A stretch of DNA of 64,000 bases. Origin: an uncultured Ectothiorhodospiraceae bacterium (GTDB lineage Bacteria > Pseudomonadota > Gammaproteobacteria > UBA6429 > Thiohalophilaceae). Numbering within the stretch: position 1 is the stretch's first letter; each line of letters starts with the position of its first letter. Location: NCBI GenBank assembly GCA_947259575.1, contig CAMYMU010000047.1, positions 1 to 64,000 of the forward strand. The letters run 5' to 3'. Under the pieces are notes generated by a model, which was given only the letters and a program-made list of their open reading frames with translations, did no database searches and was not told the DNA's origin. A program made the translations under genes and the position numbers. Below are positions 29,825 to 42,427 of the stretch, in pieces.

Positions 29825-30960
29825 TTTTGTTGCATTTCTTTATAAGGAGAATGATCCATCAAACTATTTATATAGTGTTCCATGCCTATGCGTTCTCTAT
29901 CTACAAACTGGTTTATTACGCCAGCAAATTCCGGATGAGCAATCCAATGCGCTGACCAGGTTGCGGTGGGCAGAAAACCACGACTGATCTTATGCTCACC
30001 CTGGGCGCCAGGCTCAAATGTAGAAAGTTTGTTAGCGATGCAATAATCTAGCCCCTGATAATAACAGGCCTCAAAATGCAAACTATGAAACTCAGCGTTG
30101 CATCCCCAGTGCCTTCCATACAGTGTAGACTGATCTCGCATATTGAACGCACTCGCAACATATTTTCCATCATGTTTTGCAAAAACTATCACAATATTCA
30201 TGGGCATGGTCTCGCCGATCTCTTTAAAGAAATCCAGCTGTAGAGTTGGCATTCCACTTTTCTTATCAAATGTGCTGGTATAAAAACCATGAAAAATTTG
30301 CCACAATTCATCAGTCATATCGTTTCCATGCCTGATCTCGAGCTGCACGTCCTGTTCAACAACATAGCGTCGTTCACGTTTTATCTTTTTTCGTTTCGAA
30401 GAAGTTAAATATGATAAAAAGTGATCGAAATTTGTATAGTTGTTATTTTGCCAGTGAAATTGACAACCAAGTCGCATCGCATAGTCATTTTTTTCCAAAA
30501 ATGCTGTGTCGCGTTGATCGGTAAACAGCCAGTGCATACTGGATACGTTAAGTTGTTCAGCATGTTTGATAACTGCATCGGTTAAATGGTTTGCCCATTT
30601 AGCGTAGTCCTGATCTGCGTCGATGAGCAGTCGTGGCCCGGTAACGGGTGTATACGGTATTGCGGTAACTAATTTTGGATAATAGGGGATGCCCGTACGA
30701 TGGTAAGCATCTGCCCAGGCCCAATCAAAGACTAATTCGCCATAGGAATTATCTTTTATGTATAAAGGTGTGGCGGCAACAAGAACATCATCGTCATACA
30801 AAGCAATATGCTGCGGATACCAACCGAAGTCATGCAGACAGTGATTTTTTTCTAGCGCGCTTAAGAATTCAAATTGAATGAAGGGATTATTGGATCCGGC
30901 TAGTCGATTCCATTTTTCTGAACCGATCTCTCCAATGCTTTCTAGTATTTTAGTCTGCAC
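29821..30960 (-). CDS. FemAB-like GNAT protein (PF04339 type)
   Basis: A 379-residue member of the FemAB-like/DUF482 group, peptidyl- or aminoacyl-transferase folds of unproven substrate. Visible motifs are [13 protein letters not shown] near 25-37, [26 protein letters not shown] split near 73-98, and [18 protein letters not shown] near 315-332. The start is a GTG at 30960 without a strong ribosome-binding site. Coupled to aat-bpt, it may relate to aminoacyl-tRNA-dependent transfer, but the context does not prove this. Confidence 0.8.
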   Translation of the reverse strand: MQTKILESIGEIGSEKWNRLAGSNNPFIQFEFLSALEKNHCLHDFGWYPQHIALYDDDVLVAATPLYIKDNSYGELVFDWAWADAYHRTGIPYYPKLVTAIPYTPVTGPRLLIDADQDYAKWANHLTDAVIKHAEQLNVSSMHWLFTDQRDTAFLEKNDYAMRLGCQFHWQNNNYTNFDHFLSYLTSSKRKKIKRERRYVVEQDVQLEIRHGNDMTDELWQIFHGFYTSTFDKKSGMPTLQLDFFKEIGETMPMNIVIVFAKHDGKYVASAFNMRDQSTLYGRHWGCNAEFHSLHFEACYYQGLDYCIANKLSTFEPGAQGEHKISRGFLPTATWSAHWIAHPEFAGVINQFVDRERIGMEHYINSLMDHSPYKEMQQK

Positions 30961-30970
30961 AATTTATTAA

Positions 30971-31001
30971 GTCAGGATTGAAGAAGGACTCCAATCCTGA
31001 C
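30971..31001 (-). terminator. Perfect 10-bp stem between trxB and the FemAB-like gene
   Basis: GTCAGGATTG and CAATCCTGAC flank an 11-base loop, between the trxB stop and the following start. Following bases are AT-rich but not a T-run, so it may be an RNA end stabiliser or a weak terminator. Confidence 0.45.
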
Positions 31002-31018
31002 AGATGCTGTTACCTTGA

Positions 31019-31978
<960 letters not shown>

Positions 31979-32123
31979 TCAGGGATCTCCGAATTATATT
32001 TAATTGATCTAATCATTTGAGGACAATGCACAGGTAGGATAGGTTCACTGCACAGCATCGGAAAATTTGTGTGTCTATGGTACGTAAAGGGTTGGTTCCG
32101 GTAAACAGTTAAGAGGTATGACA

Positions 32124-33179
32124 ATGCGTATTGGTATTCCCAAAGAAATTAAAACCTATGAAGCACGAGTGGCCTTGCTGCCAGCGTCCTGTGCTGAGTT
32201 AATCCAGAACAACCATGAGGTTATTGTCGAAACCAAGGCAGGGGTACACGCCGGTTATGCGGATGCGTTATACCAACAAGTCGGTTGCCAATTAGCCGAT
32301 TCCGCCGAGCAGGTTTACTCGTCAGCAGAGCTCATAGTTAAGGTCAAGGAGCCACAACCGGAAGAGGTTCAGATGTTGAGTTCGGGGCAATTGCTCTTTT
32401 CATACCTGCACCTCGCTGCTGAACCGGCTTTACTCAACAGCTTGCAGCAATCAGGGGTGACGGCTATTGGTTTTGAGACCGTTCAGGTTGGCAAGCAGCT
32501 GCCTTTGCTGGCGCCGATGAGTGACATAGCCGGACGCCTGTCCGTACAGATTGGCGCAACGCTTCTTCAGCATCAAAATGGCGGAAGAGGGGTTCTGCTC
32601 GGCGGTCTCGCTGGCACTGAGCGTGGTCAGGTTGTCATACTTGGGGCCGGGGTTGCTGGAGGACATGCTGCTTTGGTTGCACAGGCATTAGGGGCAAATG
32701 TCACCATTTTCGACCCAAATCGCGACAAATTGACGCAAATGAGGGCATTAGGCCCCAATGTCACGGGTTTACATCCCAATGCGCACGATATAGAGACGCA
32801 TGTAAAGGCTGCTGATTTGCTGGTTGGTGCTGTTTTGATACCAGGTGCAAAGGCTCCCAAGCTAGTCAGCAAAGACCTGGTGGCGAAAATGAACCCCGGT
32901 AGCGTCATCATTGATATCTCAGTCGATCAAGGTGGCTGTATTGAAACAACACGACCTACGAGCTATGCAGACCCCACCTATTTGGTGAATGATGTAGTGC
33001 ATTTTGGGGTTACCAACATGCCTGGGGCGGTTCCTCGGAGTGCCTCACAGGCATTGTCGGCGGCCTTGCTACCTTATATCCTGCGCCTGGCAACACCCGA
33101 TTGGGAGCACGATGATGTACTGCATTCCGGAGTCAATGTGAGGGCAGGCAAAGTCGTGCATCCAGCCCTGATTTCATGA
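32124..33179 (+). CDS. ald: Alanine dehydrogenase
   Basis: Interconverts L-alanine and pyruvate/ammonia with NAD. I start at the ATG at 32124 (MRIGIPKEIK), because AAGAGG lies seven bases before it and it matches the family N-terminus; the in-frame ATG at 32118 would overlap the ribosome-binding site. The 351-residue protein shows EARVALLP near 13, MSDIAGRLSVQ near 132, and the nucleotide loop GAGVAGGHAA near 173. It diverges from trxB. It lies upstream of ftsK, where E. coli has lrp. Confidence 0.94.
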   Translation: MRIGIPKEIKTYEARVALLPASCAELIQNNHEVIVETKAGVHAGYADALYQQVGCQLADSAEQVYSSAELIVKVKEPQPEEVQMLSSGQLLFSYLHLAAEPALLNSLQQSGVTAIGFETVQVGKQLPLLAPMSDIAGRLSVQIGATLLQHQNGGRGVLLGGLAGTERGQVVILGAGVAGGHAALVAQALGANVTIFDPNRDKLTQMRALGPNVTGLHPNAHDIETHVKAADLLVGAVLIPGAKAPKLVSKDLVAKMNPGSVIIDISVDQGGCIETTRPTSYADPTYLVNDVVHFGVTNMPGAVPRSASQALSAALLPYILRLATPDWEHDDVLHSGVNVRAGKVVHPALIS

Positions 33180-33260
33180 CAGTTGTTATTGATAAATAAT
33201 ATATAAAATAGTAAGTTAGCGATATTAGTTAATAGAGTAGTTTAAGAGTGAAGCAGTAAA

Positions 33261-35576
33261 ATGGCCCAAGCAAAACAAAAGTCAGATCGTCCACCACTGG
33301 CCGAGCATCTACAACGGGGCCTCCGTGAAGGTGCGCTTTTTGTGTTTGCATTTGTGGCGATTTATTTCCTGATCGCTATCTCAAGTTATGCCCCCCAGGA
33401 CCCGGGTTGGTCGACAAGCGCCGAGGGGGGTGAAGTCCATAATCTGGGTGGTCTCGCCGGGGCCTGGTTTGCTGATATTGTTCTGGCCCTGTTTGGTTAC
33501 CTGGCTTACCTAATCCCGATAATGGTGGCCTATGCAGGTTGGCTAATATTCCGTCAAATGCCTGTTAATCCGCACGAATGGCGTTCGCTGGCTTTGAGAG
33601 GGCTGGGGTTTTTATTTACCCTGGCATCAGCCTGTGGCATTGCTAGCCTTTACGATAATCAGGTCGTAAGTTCTTTGCCGCAGCACGTAACGGCTGGAGG
33701 GATTTTCGGTGACCTGGTTAAGAACGGAATGATCTATGCGTTTAACCAACTGGGTGCAACTTTGTTGCTACTCGCGGTGTTCTTCAGTGGCTTTACCTTA
33801 TTTACCAACTTGTCCTGGTTAAAGTTGATGGATATTACCGGTGCGATCACGCTGAATAGCATTGCCTGGGTCCAGGACAAAATCATGACCTTTATCGACC
33901 GTAAACAAGATAAAGACTACCAACAAAAGCGTTTTGAAAAAACCAGGATCAAGATCGAGAAACAGGAAAAGAAAAAGGCAGAGCGCACTCCGCCCCGGAT
34001 TGAACCAGTGATCAGAGAGCCCAAGGTCAGTGTGCGTGAACAAAAAGAACGTCAAGTCCCCTTGTTTAGAACTGACGGTGAAACCGAGTTACCACCGCTT
34101 GCCTTGTTAGATGAACAGGAGGAGATAGCAAATCCAATATCTAAGGAATCATTGGAAGCGATCTCACGGCAAGTTGAAATCAAACTGGCTGATTTTGGTA
34201 TTGAGGTCCAAGTTGTAGCGGTTCATCCCGGTCCGGTGATCACACGTTATGAATTGCAACCTGCACCCGGTGTAAAAGTTAGTCAGATTAGCAATCTGTC
34301 AAAAGATCTTGCGCGTGCCTTATCAGCGATCAGTGTACGAATTGTTGAAGTTATTCCCGGTAAGTCGACTGTGGGACTCGAAATTCCTAATGAAGAAAGG
34401 GAAGTAGTACAGTTACACGACAACCTTAAGTCCGACGCCTTTGAGCATGCCAAGTCACCGCTGTCGTTAGCCTTGGGTAAGGATATTAGTGGTCACCCTG
34501 TGGTTGCCGATCTCGCCAGGATGCCACACTTATTGGTTGCGGGTACAACCGGTGCTGGTAAGTCAGTTGCACTAAACGCGATGATCTTGAGTATTTTATA
34601 TAACGCGAAACCGCAAGACATTCGTTTGATAATGATTGATCCAAAAATGCTGGAACTTTCAATCTACGAAGGTATTCCGCATTTATTAGCACCAGTCGTA
34701 ACGGATATGAAAGATGCAGCGAATGCATTGCGTTGGTGTGTTGCTGAAATGGATCGTCGTTATCAACTGATGGCGGCACTAAAGGTAAGAAATATCGCAG
34801 GTTATAATCGTAAAGTGCTGGAAGCAAAAGATAAGGGCGAGCCCATACTCGATCCCCTGCATCCAAAAGATTCTGAAGAACCTGCAACGGAATTAGAGAA
34901 GCTGCCCTACATTGTCGTTATCGTCGATGAATTGGCCGACATGATGATGTTGGTGGGCAAAAAAGTTGAGCAGCTCATTGCGCGATTGGCACAAAAGGCA
35001 CGGGCAGCGGGTGTTCATTTAATAATTGCAACTCAGCGTCCTTCGGTAGATGTGTTAACCGGTTTGATAAAAGCTAACATACCTTGTCGTATTGCCTTCC
35101 AGGTATCGTCAAAGGTGGATTCACGCACCATTCTTGATCAACAGGGCGCAGAATCATTACTCGGACATGGTGACATGCTGTATTTACCGGCAGGTACAGG
35201 CGTGCCAATTCGTGTACATGGCGCCTTTGTTTCTGACAACGAAGTTCATCGGGTTGTGGATTACCTCAAAGAAAGTGGTGAACCACAATATGAAGATGAT
35301 GTCTTAAATGGACCAAGTGATGCTTCTCAGGTATTAAGCCTTACTGGTATTGATTCGGCAGAAAAAAATGATGAGTCAGACCCGTTATACGATGAAGCGG
35401 TTAAAATTGTCACAGAGACACGTAGAGCCTCTATTTCAGGCGTACAACGTAGATTGAAAATTGGCTATAACCGTGCCGCACGAATGGTTGAGGCAATGGA
35501 AGCAGCAGGTGTCGTGGGCCCGCAGGAATCTAACGGCAACCGCGAAGTGATTGCACCGCCACCACCCAAGGATTAA
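33261..35576 (+). CDS. ftsK: DNA translocase FtsK
   Basis: A septal DNA pump that clears chromosome dimers and works with XerCD and TopoIV. The 771-residue product has four or five hydrophobic segments in residues 25-185, a short charged linker (210-295, much shorter than in E. coli), a RecA-like motor with Walker [14 protein letters not shown] near 428-440 and [12 protein letters not shown] near 555, and a C-terminal winged-helix gamma domain from about 700 that reads KOPS sites. Length is typical for the short-linker forms of many gammaproteobacteria. Confidence 0.96.
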   Translation: MAQAKQKSDRPPLAEHLQRGLREGALFVFAFVAIYFLIAISSYAPQDPGWSTSAEGGEVHNLGGLAGAWFADIVLALFGYLAYLIPIMVAYAGWLIFRQMPVNPHEWRSLALRGLGFLFTLASACGIASLYDNQVVSSLPQHVTAGGIFGDLVKNGMIYAFNQLGATLLLLAVFFSGFTLFTNLSWLKLMDITGAITLNSIAWVQDKIMTFIDRKQDKDYQQKRFEKTRIKIEKQEKKKAERTPPRIEPVIREPKVSVREQKERQVPLFRTDGETELPPLALLDEQEEIANPISKESLEAISRQVEIKLADFGIEVQVVAVHPGPVITRYELQPAPGVKVSQISNLSKDLARALSAISVRIVEVIPGKSTVGLEIPNEEREVVQLHDNLKSDAFEHAKSPLSLALGKDISGHPVVADLARMPHLLVAGTTGAGKSVALNAMILSILYNAKPQDIRLIMIDPKMLELSIYEGIPHLLAPVVTDMKDAANALRWCVAEMDRRYQLMAALKVRNIAGYNRKVLEAKDKGEPILDPLHPKDSEEPATELEKLPYIVVIVDELADMMMLVGKKVEQLIARLAQKARAAGVHLIIATQRPSVDVLTGLIKANIPCRIAFQVSSKVDSRTILDQQGAESLLGHGDMLYLPAGTGVPIRVHGAFVSDNEVHRVVDYLKESGEPQYEDDVLNGPSDASQVLSLTGIDSAEKNDESDPLYDEAVKIVTETRRASISGVQRRLKIGYNRAARMVEAMEAAGVVGPQESNGNREVIAPPPPKD

Positions 35577-35584
35577 AACGAAAT

Positions 35585-36241
35585 ATGTATACCACCTTTA
35601 AAACACGAGCTTTTACCAGCCTTGTTGTCTCTACGTTGCTTCTGTTAACCAGTTTTAATGTTACAGCAAGTTCGTTAGATGATTATCTCGGCCACGTTAA
35701 ATCACTGACGGCCGTGTTTGCGCAATATGTTTTTAACGAATCCACCCAAGAACCAGAAGAGAGTGCGGGTAAGATTTTTGTATTGAGTCCGGATAAATTC
35801 CGGCTTGATTACACTAAGCCATACAAACAGGAGTATGTGGCTGATGGTGAACGTCTCTGGAGTTATGACGAGGACTTAGAACAGGTTACAGTGAAAAAGC
35901 AGCAGGGCTTATTGGCAAACTCACCTGCGATCATCCTGGGCAACCCCTCTGAATTAAGTCAGGCCTATGTTGTACAGGCGCAAGGCAAAAAACATAATAT
36001 CGACTGGTTTCATTTAACGCCAAAGAACCCTGATAGTCAGTTTGATCATGTCCGTCTTGGATTTACTGGTAAGAATCTGTATGTAATGGAGCTGTATGAT
36101 TCGTTTGGACAACGTACTCAACTAAAATTCAGTCAATTACAATATAACCCAACCATTAGCAGCGATAAATTCACTTTTACGCCACCCGACGGCGTGGATG
36201 TAATCGGTGATGTAATGTCCGATGACTCAGGTACACCATGA
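35585..36241 (+). CDS. lolA: Outer-membrane lipoprotein carrier LolA
   Basis: A periplasmic chaperone that carries lipoproteins from LolCDE to LolB. The 218-residue precursor has a signal peptide of about 28 residues (cleavage after FNVTA). The family start [19 protein letters not shown] is followed by [12 protein letters not shown] near 80 and [10 protein letters not shown] near 153. It lies nine bases after ftsK and overlaps rarA by four, the standard ftsK-lolA-rarA operon. Confidence 0.95.
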   Translation: MYTTFKTRAFTSLVVSTLLLLTSFNVTASSLDDYLGHVKSLTAVFAQYVFNESTQEPEESAGKIFVLSPDKFRLDYTKPYKQEYVADGERLWSYDEDLEQVTVKKQQGLLANSPAIILGNPSELSQAYVVQAQGKKHNIDWFHLTPKNPDSQFDHVRLGFTGKNLYVMELYDSFGQRTQLKFSQLQYNPTISSDKFTFTPPDGVDVIGDVMSDDSGTP

Positions 36242-37587
36242 GTCGATCCTCTTCTCGAGAAGCAGATTTGTTTGCCTCTCAAGAGCGCAATCTCTATAAG
36301 CCACTCGCCGACAGGCTACGCCCAACAAAATTAACCGAGTTCTTTGGGCAACAACACCTGGTTGGTCAGGGTAAATCCCTACAGCAGGCAATTGAACAAA
36401 GTAAATTACACTCCATGATCTTTTGGGGACCCCCGGGTACCGGAAAAACTACTCTGGCCAGAATAATTGCTGAACAATGTCAGGCGAAGTTTCTTACTAT
36501 CTCGGCCGTACTGTCTGGCGTTAAGGATATTCGTGCGGCAATAGATGAAGCAAAAGAAACACTGCACATGCACCAGCAGCACAGTATTTTATTTGTCGAT
36601 GAGGTGCATCGCTTCAACAAAGCACAGCAAGATGCCTTTTTACCATTTGTTGAAGATGGCACAGTGACATTTATCGGTGCCACCACAGAAAACCCATCTT
36701 TCGAATTAAACAATGCGCTACTATCGCGCGCACGTGTTTATGTGCTTAAGGCATTACAGACTGAAGACATCAAACAAGTACTGCAGCGCGCACTCACCGA
36801 TAAAGAAAAGGGCCTGGCTGATCAGCATATAACTATTGACGATGAGAGCCTGGAACGACTCGCCAGCATCGTTGATGGTGATGCGCGCCGTGCCTTAAAC
36901 CTGCTTGAGATTGCCGCTGATCTCACAGAGGAAGTCGACGGTAAAAAAATAATTAGTGAAGACATACTCAAAGATGTACTCCAGCAAAGTTACCGCCGTT
37001 TTGATAAACAGGGTGAAGCTTTCTATGACCTCATTTCCGCATTGCATAAATCTGTACGAGGCTCCAACCCCGATGCCTCACTGTACTGGTTTGTGCGAAT
37101 GCTGGATGGAGGCTGTGACCCCTTATATATAGCAAGGCGTGTGGTCCGGATGGCAAGTGAGGATATTGGCAATGCTGATCCCCGTGGTCTGCAGCTGGCA
37201 CTGAATGCCTGGGATGTGCAGGAGCGCCTTGGACATCCAGAAGGGGAGTTAGCGATTGCTCAGGCAATTATTTATCTCGCCTGTACACCCAAAAGTAACG
37301 CCGTCTATAAGGCATTTAATCAGGCAAAAAAAGACGTCCAACAGTCGGGCAGTGCCGAGGTACCACTTCATTTACGTAATGCACCGACCAAATTAATGGA
37401 TGAACTGGGTTACGGTAAAACCTATCGTTACGCACATGATGAACCCCATGCTTACGCTGCAGGTGAACAGTATTTCCCAGAAGGGATGAATCCTCACTAC
37501 TACCAACCATTGCCATATGGTTTAGAGCAGAAAATCAGCGAAAGATTGGCCTTCCTCAGAAATCTGGATGAAAAAGCCAAGCAATAA
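36238..37587 (+). CDS. rarA: Replication-associated recombination protein RarA
   Basis: A clamp-loader-like AAA+ ATPase acting at stalled replication forks. Start region [20 protein letters not shown], Walker [10 protein letters not shown] at 64-72 and Walker [13 protein letters not shown] near 116 are clear, followed by sensor 1 [10 protein letters not shown]. The C-terminal tetramerisation domain includes [21 protein letters not shown] split near 296-316. Length (449) is usual. It overlaps lolA by four bases. Confidence 0.96.
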   Translation: MSRSSSREADLFASQERNLYKPLADRLRPTKLTEFFGQQHLVGQGKSLQQAIEQSKLHSMIFWGPPGTGKTTLARIIAEQCQAKFLTISAVLSGVKDIRAAIDEAKETLHMHQQHSILFVDEVHRFNKAQQDAFLPFVEDGTVTFIGATTENPSFELNNALLSRARVYVLKALQTEDIKQVLQRALTDKEKGLADQHITIDDESLERLASIVDGDARRALNLLEIAADLTEEVDGKKIISEDILKDVLQQSYRRFDKQGEAFYDLISALHKSVRGSNPDASLYWFVRMLDGGCDPLYIARRVVRMASEDIGNADPRGLQLALNAWDVQERLGHPEGELAIAQAIIYLACTPKSNAVYKAFNQAKKDVQQSGSAEVPLHLRNAPTKLMDELGYGKTYRYAHDEPHAYAAGEQYFPEGMNPHYYQPLPYGLEQKISERLAFLRNLDEKAKQ

Positions 37588-37683
37588 CTCCCCAGAAATT
37601 CTATCAGCCATAGATAAGTCCCTTTTATAAACAATCAAAAATCCCGTACAATCACATCTATACATCCTTTATGACTAAGTAAT

Positions 37684-38058
37684 GTGCAGCAACTTATTTT
37701 AATAGCAATGGGCGGGGCCATCGGCGCCATGATGCGATTCGGTGTTTCGAATGGAGTGCATGCGCTGTTTGGTCGTGATTTTCCCTATGGCACATTAACC
37801 GTCAATGTGCTGGGCTCATTATTAATCGGATTTTTTTATATAACTCTACTAGAGCGAGTGAGCTTTGGACCTGAATGGCGTGCCTTTATTGTGATCGGCA
37901 TCCTGGGCGCATTCACCACGTTCTCAACATTTTCGCTTGAGACATTCAATCTAATTGAAACTGGAGAAATACTAAAGGCTGTAGCAAACATTCTTTTAAG
38001 TGTTACGATCTGTTTGTTCGCCGCCTGGATAGGTATTTTAGTCGCGAGGCAACTATGA
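37684..38058 (+). CDS. crcB: Fluoride channel FluC (CrcB)
   Basis: A dual-topology fluoride exporter with four transmembrane helices in 124 residues. Family signatures are GGAIGAMMRFGVS near 10-22, GTLTVNVLGSLLIGF near 38-52 and GAFTTFSTFSLE near 74-85, whose backbone binds the central sodium. The start is GTG at 37684; an overlapping ATG at 37682 is out of frame. No fluoride riboswitch is visible in the 96 bases upstream. It overlaps the DUF190 gene by four bases. Confidence 0.93.
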   Translation: MQQLILIAMGGAIGAMMRFGVSNGVHALFGRDFPYGTLTVNVLGSLLIGFFYITLLERVSFGPEWRAFIVIGILGAFTTFSTFSLETFNLIETGEILKAVANILLSVTICLFAAWIGILVARQL

Positions 38059-38384
38059 ATAATAATTCAAATACTAAACCCGCCAGTAATGAAATTACTA
38101 TGGTCAGAATTTATCTGACTGAGGGTGAGGCGCAACTTAAAACACTAATTAAGCGGTTACGGGATTGGGAAAAATTACGTGGGCTTACCGTTTTCAGAGG
38201 TATCACTGGTTTCGGTGAATCCGGCGTCATTCATGGTACCGAAATTGTCGACCTATCCTTACATCTACCAGTAGTAGTTGAATTTTTTGACGACCAGGAA
38301 AAGATCGAAGAGATCTGGAAACATTTAAACGAAATTATTAAGCCAGGGCACATGGTGCGCTGGAATGCAGAAATCAACTTATAA
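38055..38384 (+). CDS. DUF190 protein paired with the fluoride channel
   Basis: A 109-residue, PII-like small soluble protein of the DUF190 family. Signatures are ITMVRIYLTEGE near 15-26 and GLTVFRGITGFGESGVIH near 45-62, ending with a PVVVEFFDDQEKIEEI segment. DUF190 genes often accompany crcB, and the four-base overlap here supports a functional pair; the fold resembles PII signalling proteins, so nucleotide or ion sensing is plausible but unproven. Confidence 0.88.
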   Translation: MNNNSNTKPASNEITMVRIYLTEGEAQLKTLIKRLRDWEKLRGLTVFRGITGFGESGVIHGTEIVDLSLHLPVVVEFFDDQEKIEEIWKHLNEIIKPGHMVRWNAEINL

Positions 38385-38401
38385 AAAGAAGCAAAGGTTA
38401 A

Positions 38402-39854
<1,453 letters not shown>

Positions 39855-39879
39855 TTTTTCGTTTCCAGTTTTCTACAAC

Positions 39880-39914
39880 CCAAAAAAATAAGCCCCGGCA
39901 AAACCGAGGCTTAT
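39880..39914 (-). terminator. Intrinsic terminator of the BI-1 family gene
   Basis: On the minus strand a GC-rich hairpin, ATAAGCCTCGG / CCGGGGCTTAT with a short loop, is followed by seven T residues (39882-39888 as A on the plus strand), 19 bases after the gene's stop. Confidence 0.85.
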
Positions 39915-39932
39915 GTATAAAAATAATGTTAT

Positions 39933-40601
39933 CTAGTCATTGCCCGAGAGAGCCATTAGTAGATTTACGAGATGCATAAAGAGCATCCAAATATTGATAT
40001 ACAAGTTTACCGTGCAGGTAATGTAATTGGTTTCATGCCCGTGAACCATACGACTGGTATCGTAAAGAATGTAACCACTAAATATCAGAATTGCGACCGA
40101 GGAAATGGCTAGTGATAGTGCTGTCATCTCAAGAAAGAAATTTGCAACCGCGGCGACCAGTATAATCAGGATACCCGCAAACAAAAAACCACCCAAAAAG
40201 TTGAAGTTTTTGCGTGTGGTTAATGCGTATGCCGACAAGCCCAGGAAGATCACGCCAGTGCCACCAAAGGCATGCAATATGACATCGGCACCGTTTTGGA
40301 CCTGGAGTAACGGCGCAAGTGCTGTACCTGCTATATAGCCGAGGAAGCCCGTCAGCGCAAAGACAGCTAGAATGCCAAAGGCACTATTACGTAGCCAGCG
40401 TGTCATCATAAACAGACCAATGACGCCTACGAGGTAGACCACAAAGCCAGGGTAGGGTAGTCCTGCCTGCATTACAAAATAACCGACAATACCGCTGAAA
40501 ATAACCGTCATCGACAGCAAGATATAAGTGTTTTTGACGAGCTTGTTTGTCGAAAGAATCGACTCACTAGGACGTGCAATGGTTGGTTGGTCGTTATACA
40601 T
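39933..40601 (-). CDS. Bax-inhibitor-1 / YccA family membrane protein
   Basis: A 222-residue inner-membrane protein with seven predicted transmembrane segments after a 25-residue cytoplasmic N-terminus. The family pattern is seen in LVKNTYILLSMTVIFSGIVGYF near 21-42, LTTRKNFNFLGGFLFAG near 127-143, and the C-terminal ILYDTSRMVHG / YITCTVNLYINIWMLFMHLV. In E. coli YccA modulates FtsH; related proteins leak protons or calcium. A clean terminator follows. Confidence 0.88.
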   Translation of the reverse strand: MYNDQPTIARPSESILSTNKLVKNTYILLSMTVIFSGIVGYFVMQAGLPYPGFVVYLVGVIGLFMMTRWLRNSAFGILAVFALTGFLGYIAGTALAPLLQVQNGADVILHAFGGTGVIFLGLSAYALTTRKNFNFLGGFLFAGILIILVAAVANFFLEMTALSLAISSVAILIFSGYILYDTSRMVHGHETNYITCTVNLYINIWMLFMHLVNLLMALSGND

Positions 40602-40843
40602 GGTTAACCTCTCTAAAAATCCATAATTTCAGTATTCAATGGACAACAGCATACCTGACTGGTTCCCAAGATCAAGTACTTAGGTGCTTGGCAAGTTGTT
40701 GTAAAGGCTCGATTTTCGCTAGATTTTCCCGAGGGACTCGGGTATGCTGCGCAACCTTCGCCAATACGTCATCCAGAGCATATTTTAGTATATATAATGG
40801 CCAGAAAGGAGACTTTCAACGTCTGGTAAAGGAAAAACAATTT

Positions 40844-40933
40844 GGAGAGGTGGCAGAGCTCGGTCGAATGCACCGGTCTTGAAAACCGGCGAGGGGCAAC
40901 CCTCCGTGGGTTCGAATCCCACCCTCTCCGCCA
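40844..40933 (+). tRNA. tRNA-Ser (anticodon UGA)
   Basis: A 90-base gene including an encoded CCA. Acceptor arms GGAGAGG / CCTCTCC, anticodon stem CCGGT/ACCGG with loop CTTGAAA giving TGA, a long variable arm (CGAGGGGCAACCCTCCG), and the T-loop GTTCGAATC are all present. A TATAAT box (40793-40798) lies 46 bases upstream. Confidence 0.97.
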
Positions 40934-40943
40934 TAAAACAACA

Positions 40944-40975
40944 AAGGCTACGCCATAACGGGGTAGCCTTTTTTT
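40944..40975 (+). terminator. Intrinsic terminator after tRNA-Ser
   Basis: AAGGCTAC and GTAGCCTT form an eight-base stem with an 11-base loop, followed directly by five T residues, ten bases after the CCA end. Confidence 0.88.
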
Positions 40976-41118
40976 GTGCCCCCATCCCATAAATTCAATT
41001 ATCAGCCCTATTGGATAAACAATGAGCAACATAAGGATGAATCAAGTATACTTTGAATCATATTTTCACCCATCGAGTGATGAATAAGTTTAGTATTAAA
41101 AAGTAGGGGGCCAACTCG

Positions 41119-41766
41119 ATGATCAATGTACTACTAGCTGACGACCACGATCTTGTGCGCATGGGGATGCGACGCCTGCTCGAGGATAACAATGAACTCA
41201 ACATAATTGCTGAGGCAACCTCAGGGGAGGAGGCGGTCTCGGTGTGCCGAGACGAGAGTATCCACGTTGTGTTAATGGATATTAATATGCCCGGCATGGG
41301 TGGTATGGAAGCAACAAAAAAAATCGTCCAGCGTGATGGCAGTATTAAAGTCATCATCGTAACCATGAATGAAGACGAAGTCCTGGCACAGAAGTTATTG
41401 AAACTAGGTGCAGCAGGTTATGTAACCAAGGGCTGTAAGATCGCAGAAATAGTACACGCCATCAAAGAGGTTATGGCGAACCGACGTTACCTCACCCCTG
41501 AAATCGCCCAACAGCTAGCGCTGGCGGGTACCAGGACAGAAGAAGAACAATCTCCCTTCCATGATCTTTCTGAACGAGAGTTGCAGGTCATGATGATGGT
41601 GCTCGATGGTAGAAAAACCAATGAGATTTCTGACAGCCTATGTCTTAGCCCGAAAACAGTCAGTACATATCGTCACCGTCTCTTCAGCAAATTACAGATC
41701 CAAACTGATGTTGAGTTGACCCGCCTGGCCATCGGTCATGGTATTATCCAGAAGAGTGATCATTAA
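41119..41766 (+). CDS. uvrY: UvrY/GacA-type response regulator
   Basis: The transcription regulator of the BarA-UvrY (GacS-GacA) system, which controls Csr small RNAs. The receiver domain has the acidic pair LADDHDLV near 6-13 and the phosphorylation site Asp54 in VLMDINMPGM. A C-terminal LuxR-type helix-turn-helix runs from about 145 (LSERELQVMMMVLDG) to 200. Length (215) matches. It lies upstream of uvrC, as in E. coli, but with a glycosylase gene inserted. No partner kinase is in the window. Confidence 0.92.
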   Translation: MINVLLADDHDLVRMGMRRLLEDNNELNIIAEATSGEEAVSVCRDESIHVVLMDINMPGMGGMEATKKIVQRDGSIKVIIVTMNEDEVLAQKLLKLGAAGYVTKGCKIAEIVHAIKEVMANRRYLTPEIAQQLALAGTRTEEEQSPFHDLSERELQVMMMVLDGRKTNEISDSLCLSPKTVSTYRHRLFSKLQIQTDVELTRLAIGHGIIQKSDH

Positions 41767-41787
41767 CCTTCGGATTCAAACGACTGC

Positions 41788-42426
41788 ATGACCCAAACCA
41801 CTTTTGATTTAGACTGCAAGCAATGTCCAAGGCTTGCCGAGTTCCTGCGTAAGGTAAAAAAACAGCACCCGGATTATCATGCGCTGCCAGTCGCCCCTTT
41901 TGGTGCTGCTAATCCTAAATTACTTATTGTCGGCCTTGCCCCAGGTATGCATGGTGCCAACGCAACGGGTCGGCCATTTACCGGTGATTACGCGGGCATA
42001 CTTTTATATGAGACATTATTTAAATTTGGATTTAGCAACAAACCAGAGTCTGTCTCACTCGACGATGGCTTAAAACTAAAACAATGTCGAATTACCAATG
42101 CAGTTAAGTGCCTGCCCCCAGAAAATAAACCTGTTGGTGCAGAGATAAAAACCTGCAATCAATTTCTCGCGGCTGAACTAGCAAGCCTGAAAAAAGGCAC
42201 GTGTATTTTGGTGCTCGGTGGTATTGCGCATAGTTCAGTATTGACTGCACTCCAACTAAGAAAAAAAGACTTTCCCTTTGGGCATAATCTTTCTTATGAT
42301 TTACCGAGTGGACTGAAGCTCTTTACATCGTATCATTGCAGCCGTTATAACACGCAGACTAAACGTTTAACGACGCCGTTATTTCATAAAGTTTTTAAAG
42401 ATATCCGCAAAGTACTCGACAAATGA
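41788..42426 (+). CDS. Uracil-DNA glycosylase, type-5 (UDGb-like)
   Basis: A 212-residue glycosylase that removes uracil and other deaminated bases. The motif GLAPGMHGANATGRPFTGD near 50-68 matches the type-5 family more closely than type 4. Iron-sulfur cysteines appear as CKQCPRL at 10-16 and as KCLPPENKP...TCNQF near 110-125. The C-terminal SYHCSRYNTQT segment near 186 is the second active-site region. It lies between uvrY and uvrC and abuts uvrC by one base, so it belongs to that DNA-repair operon. Confidence 0.88.
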   Translation: MTQTTFDLDCKQCPRLAEFLRKVKKQHPDYHALPVAPFGAANPKLLIVGLAPGMHGANATGRPFTGDYAGILLYETLFKFGFSNKPESVSLDDGLKLKQCRITNAVKCLPPENKPVGAEIKTCNQFLAAELASLKKGTCILVLGGIAHSSVLTALQLRKKDFPFGHNLSYDLPSGLKLFTSYHCSRYNTQTKRLTTPLFHKVFKDIRKVLDK

Positions 42427-42427
42427 C

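Noticed and set aside
37588-37683. Fluoride riboswitch upstream of crcB
   Set aside because: The expected conserved GGNGAUGG-type core is not seen in the 96-base gap.
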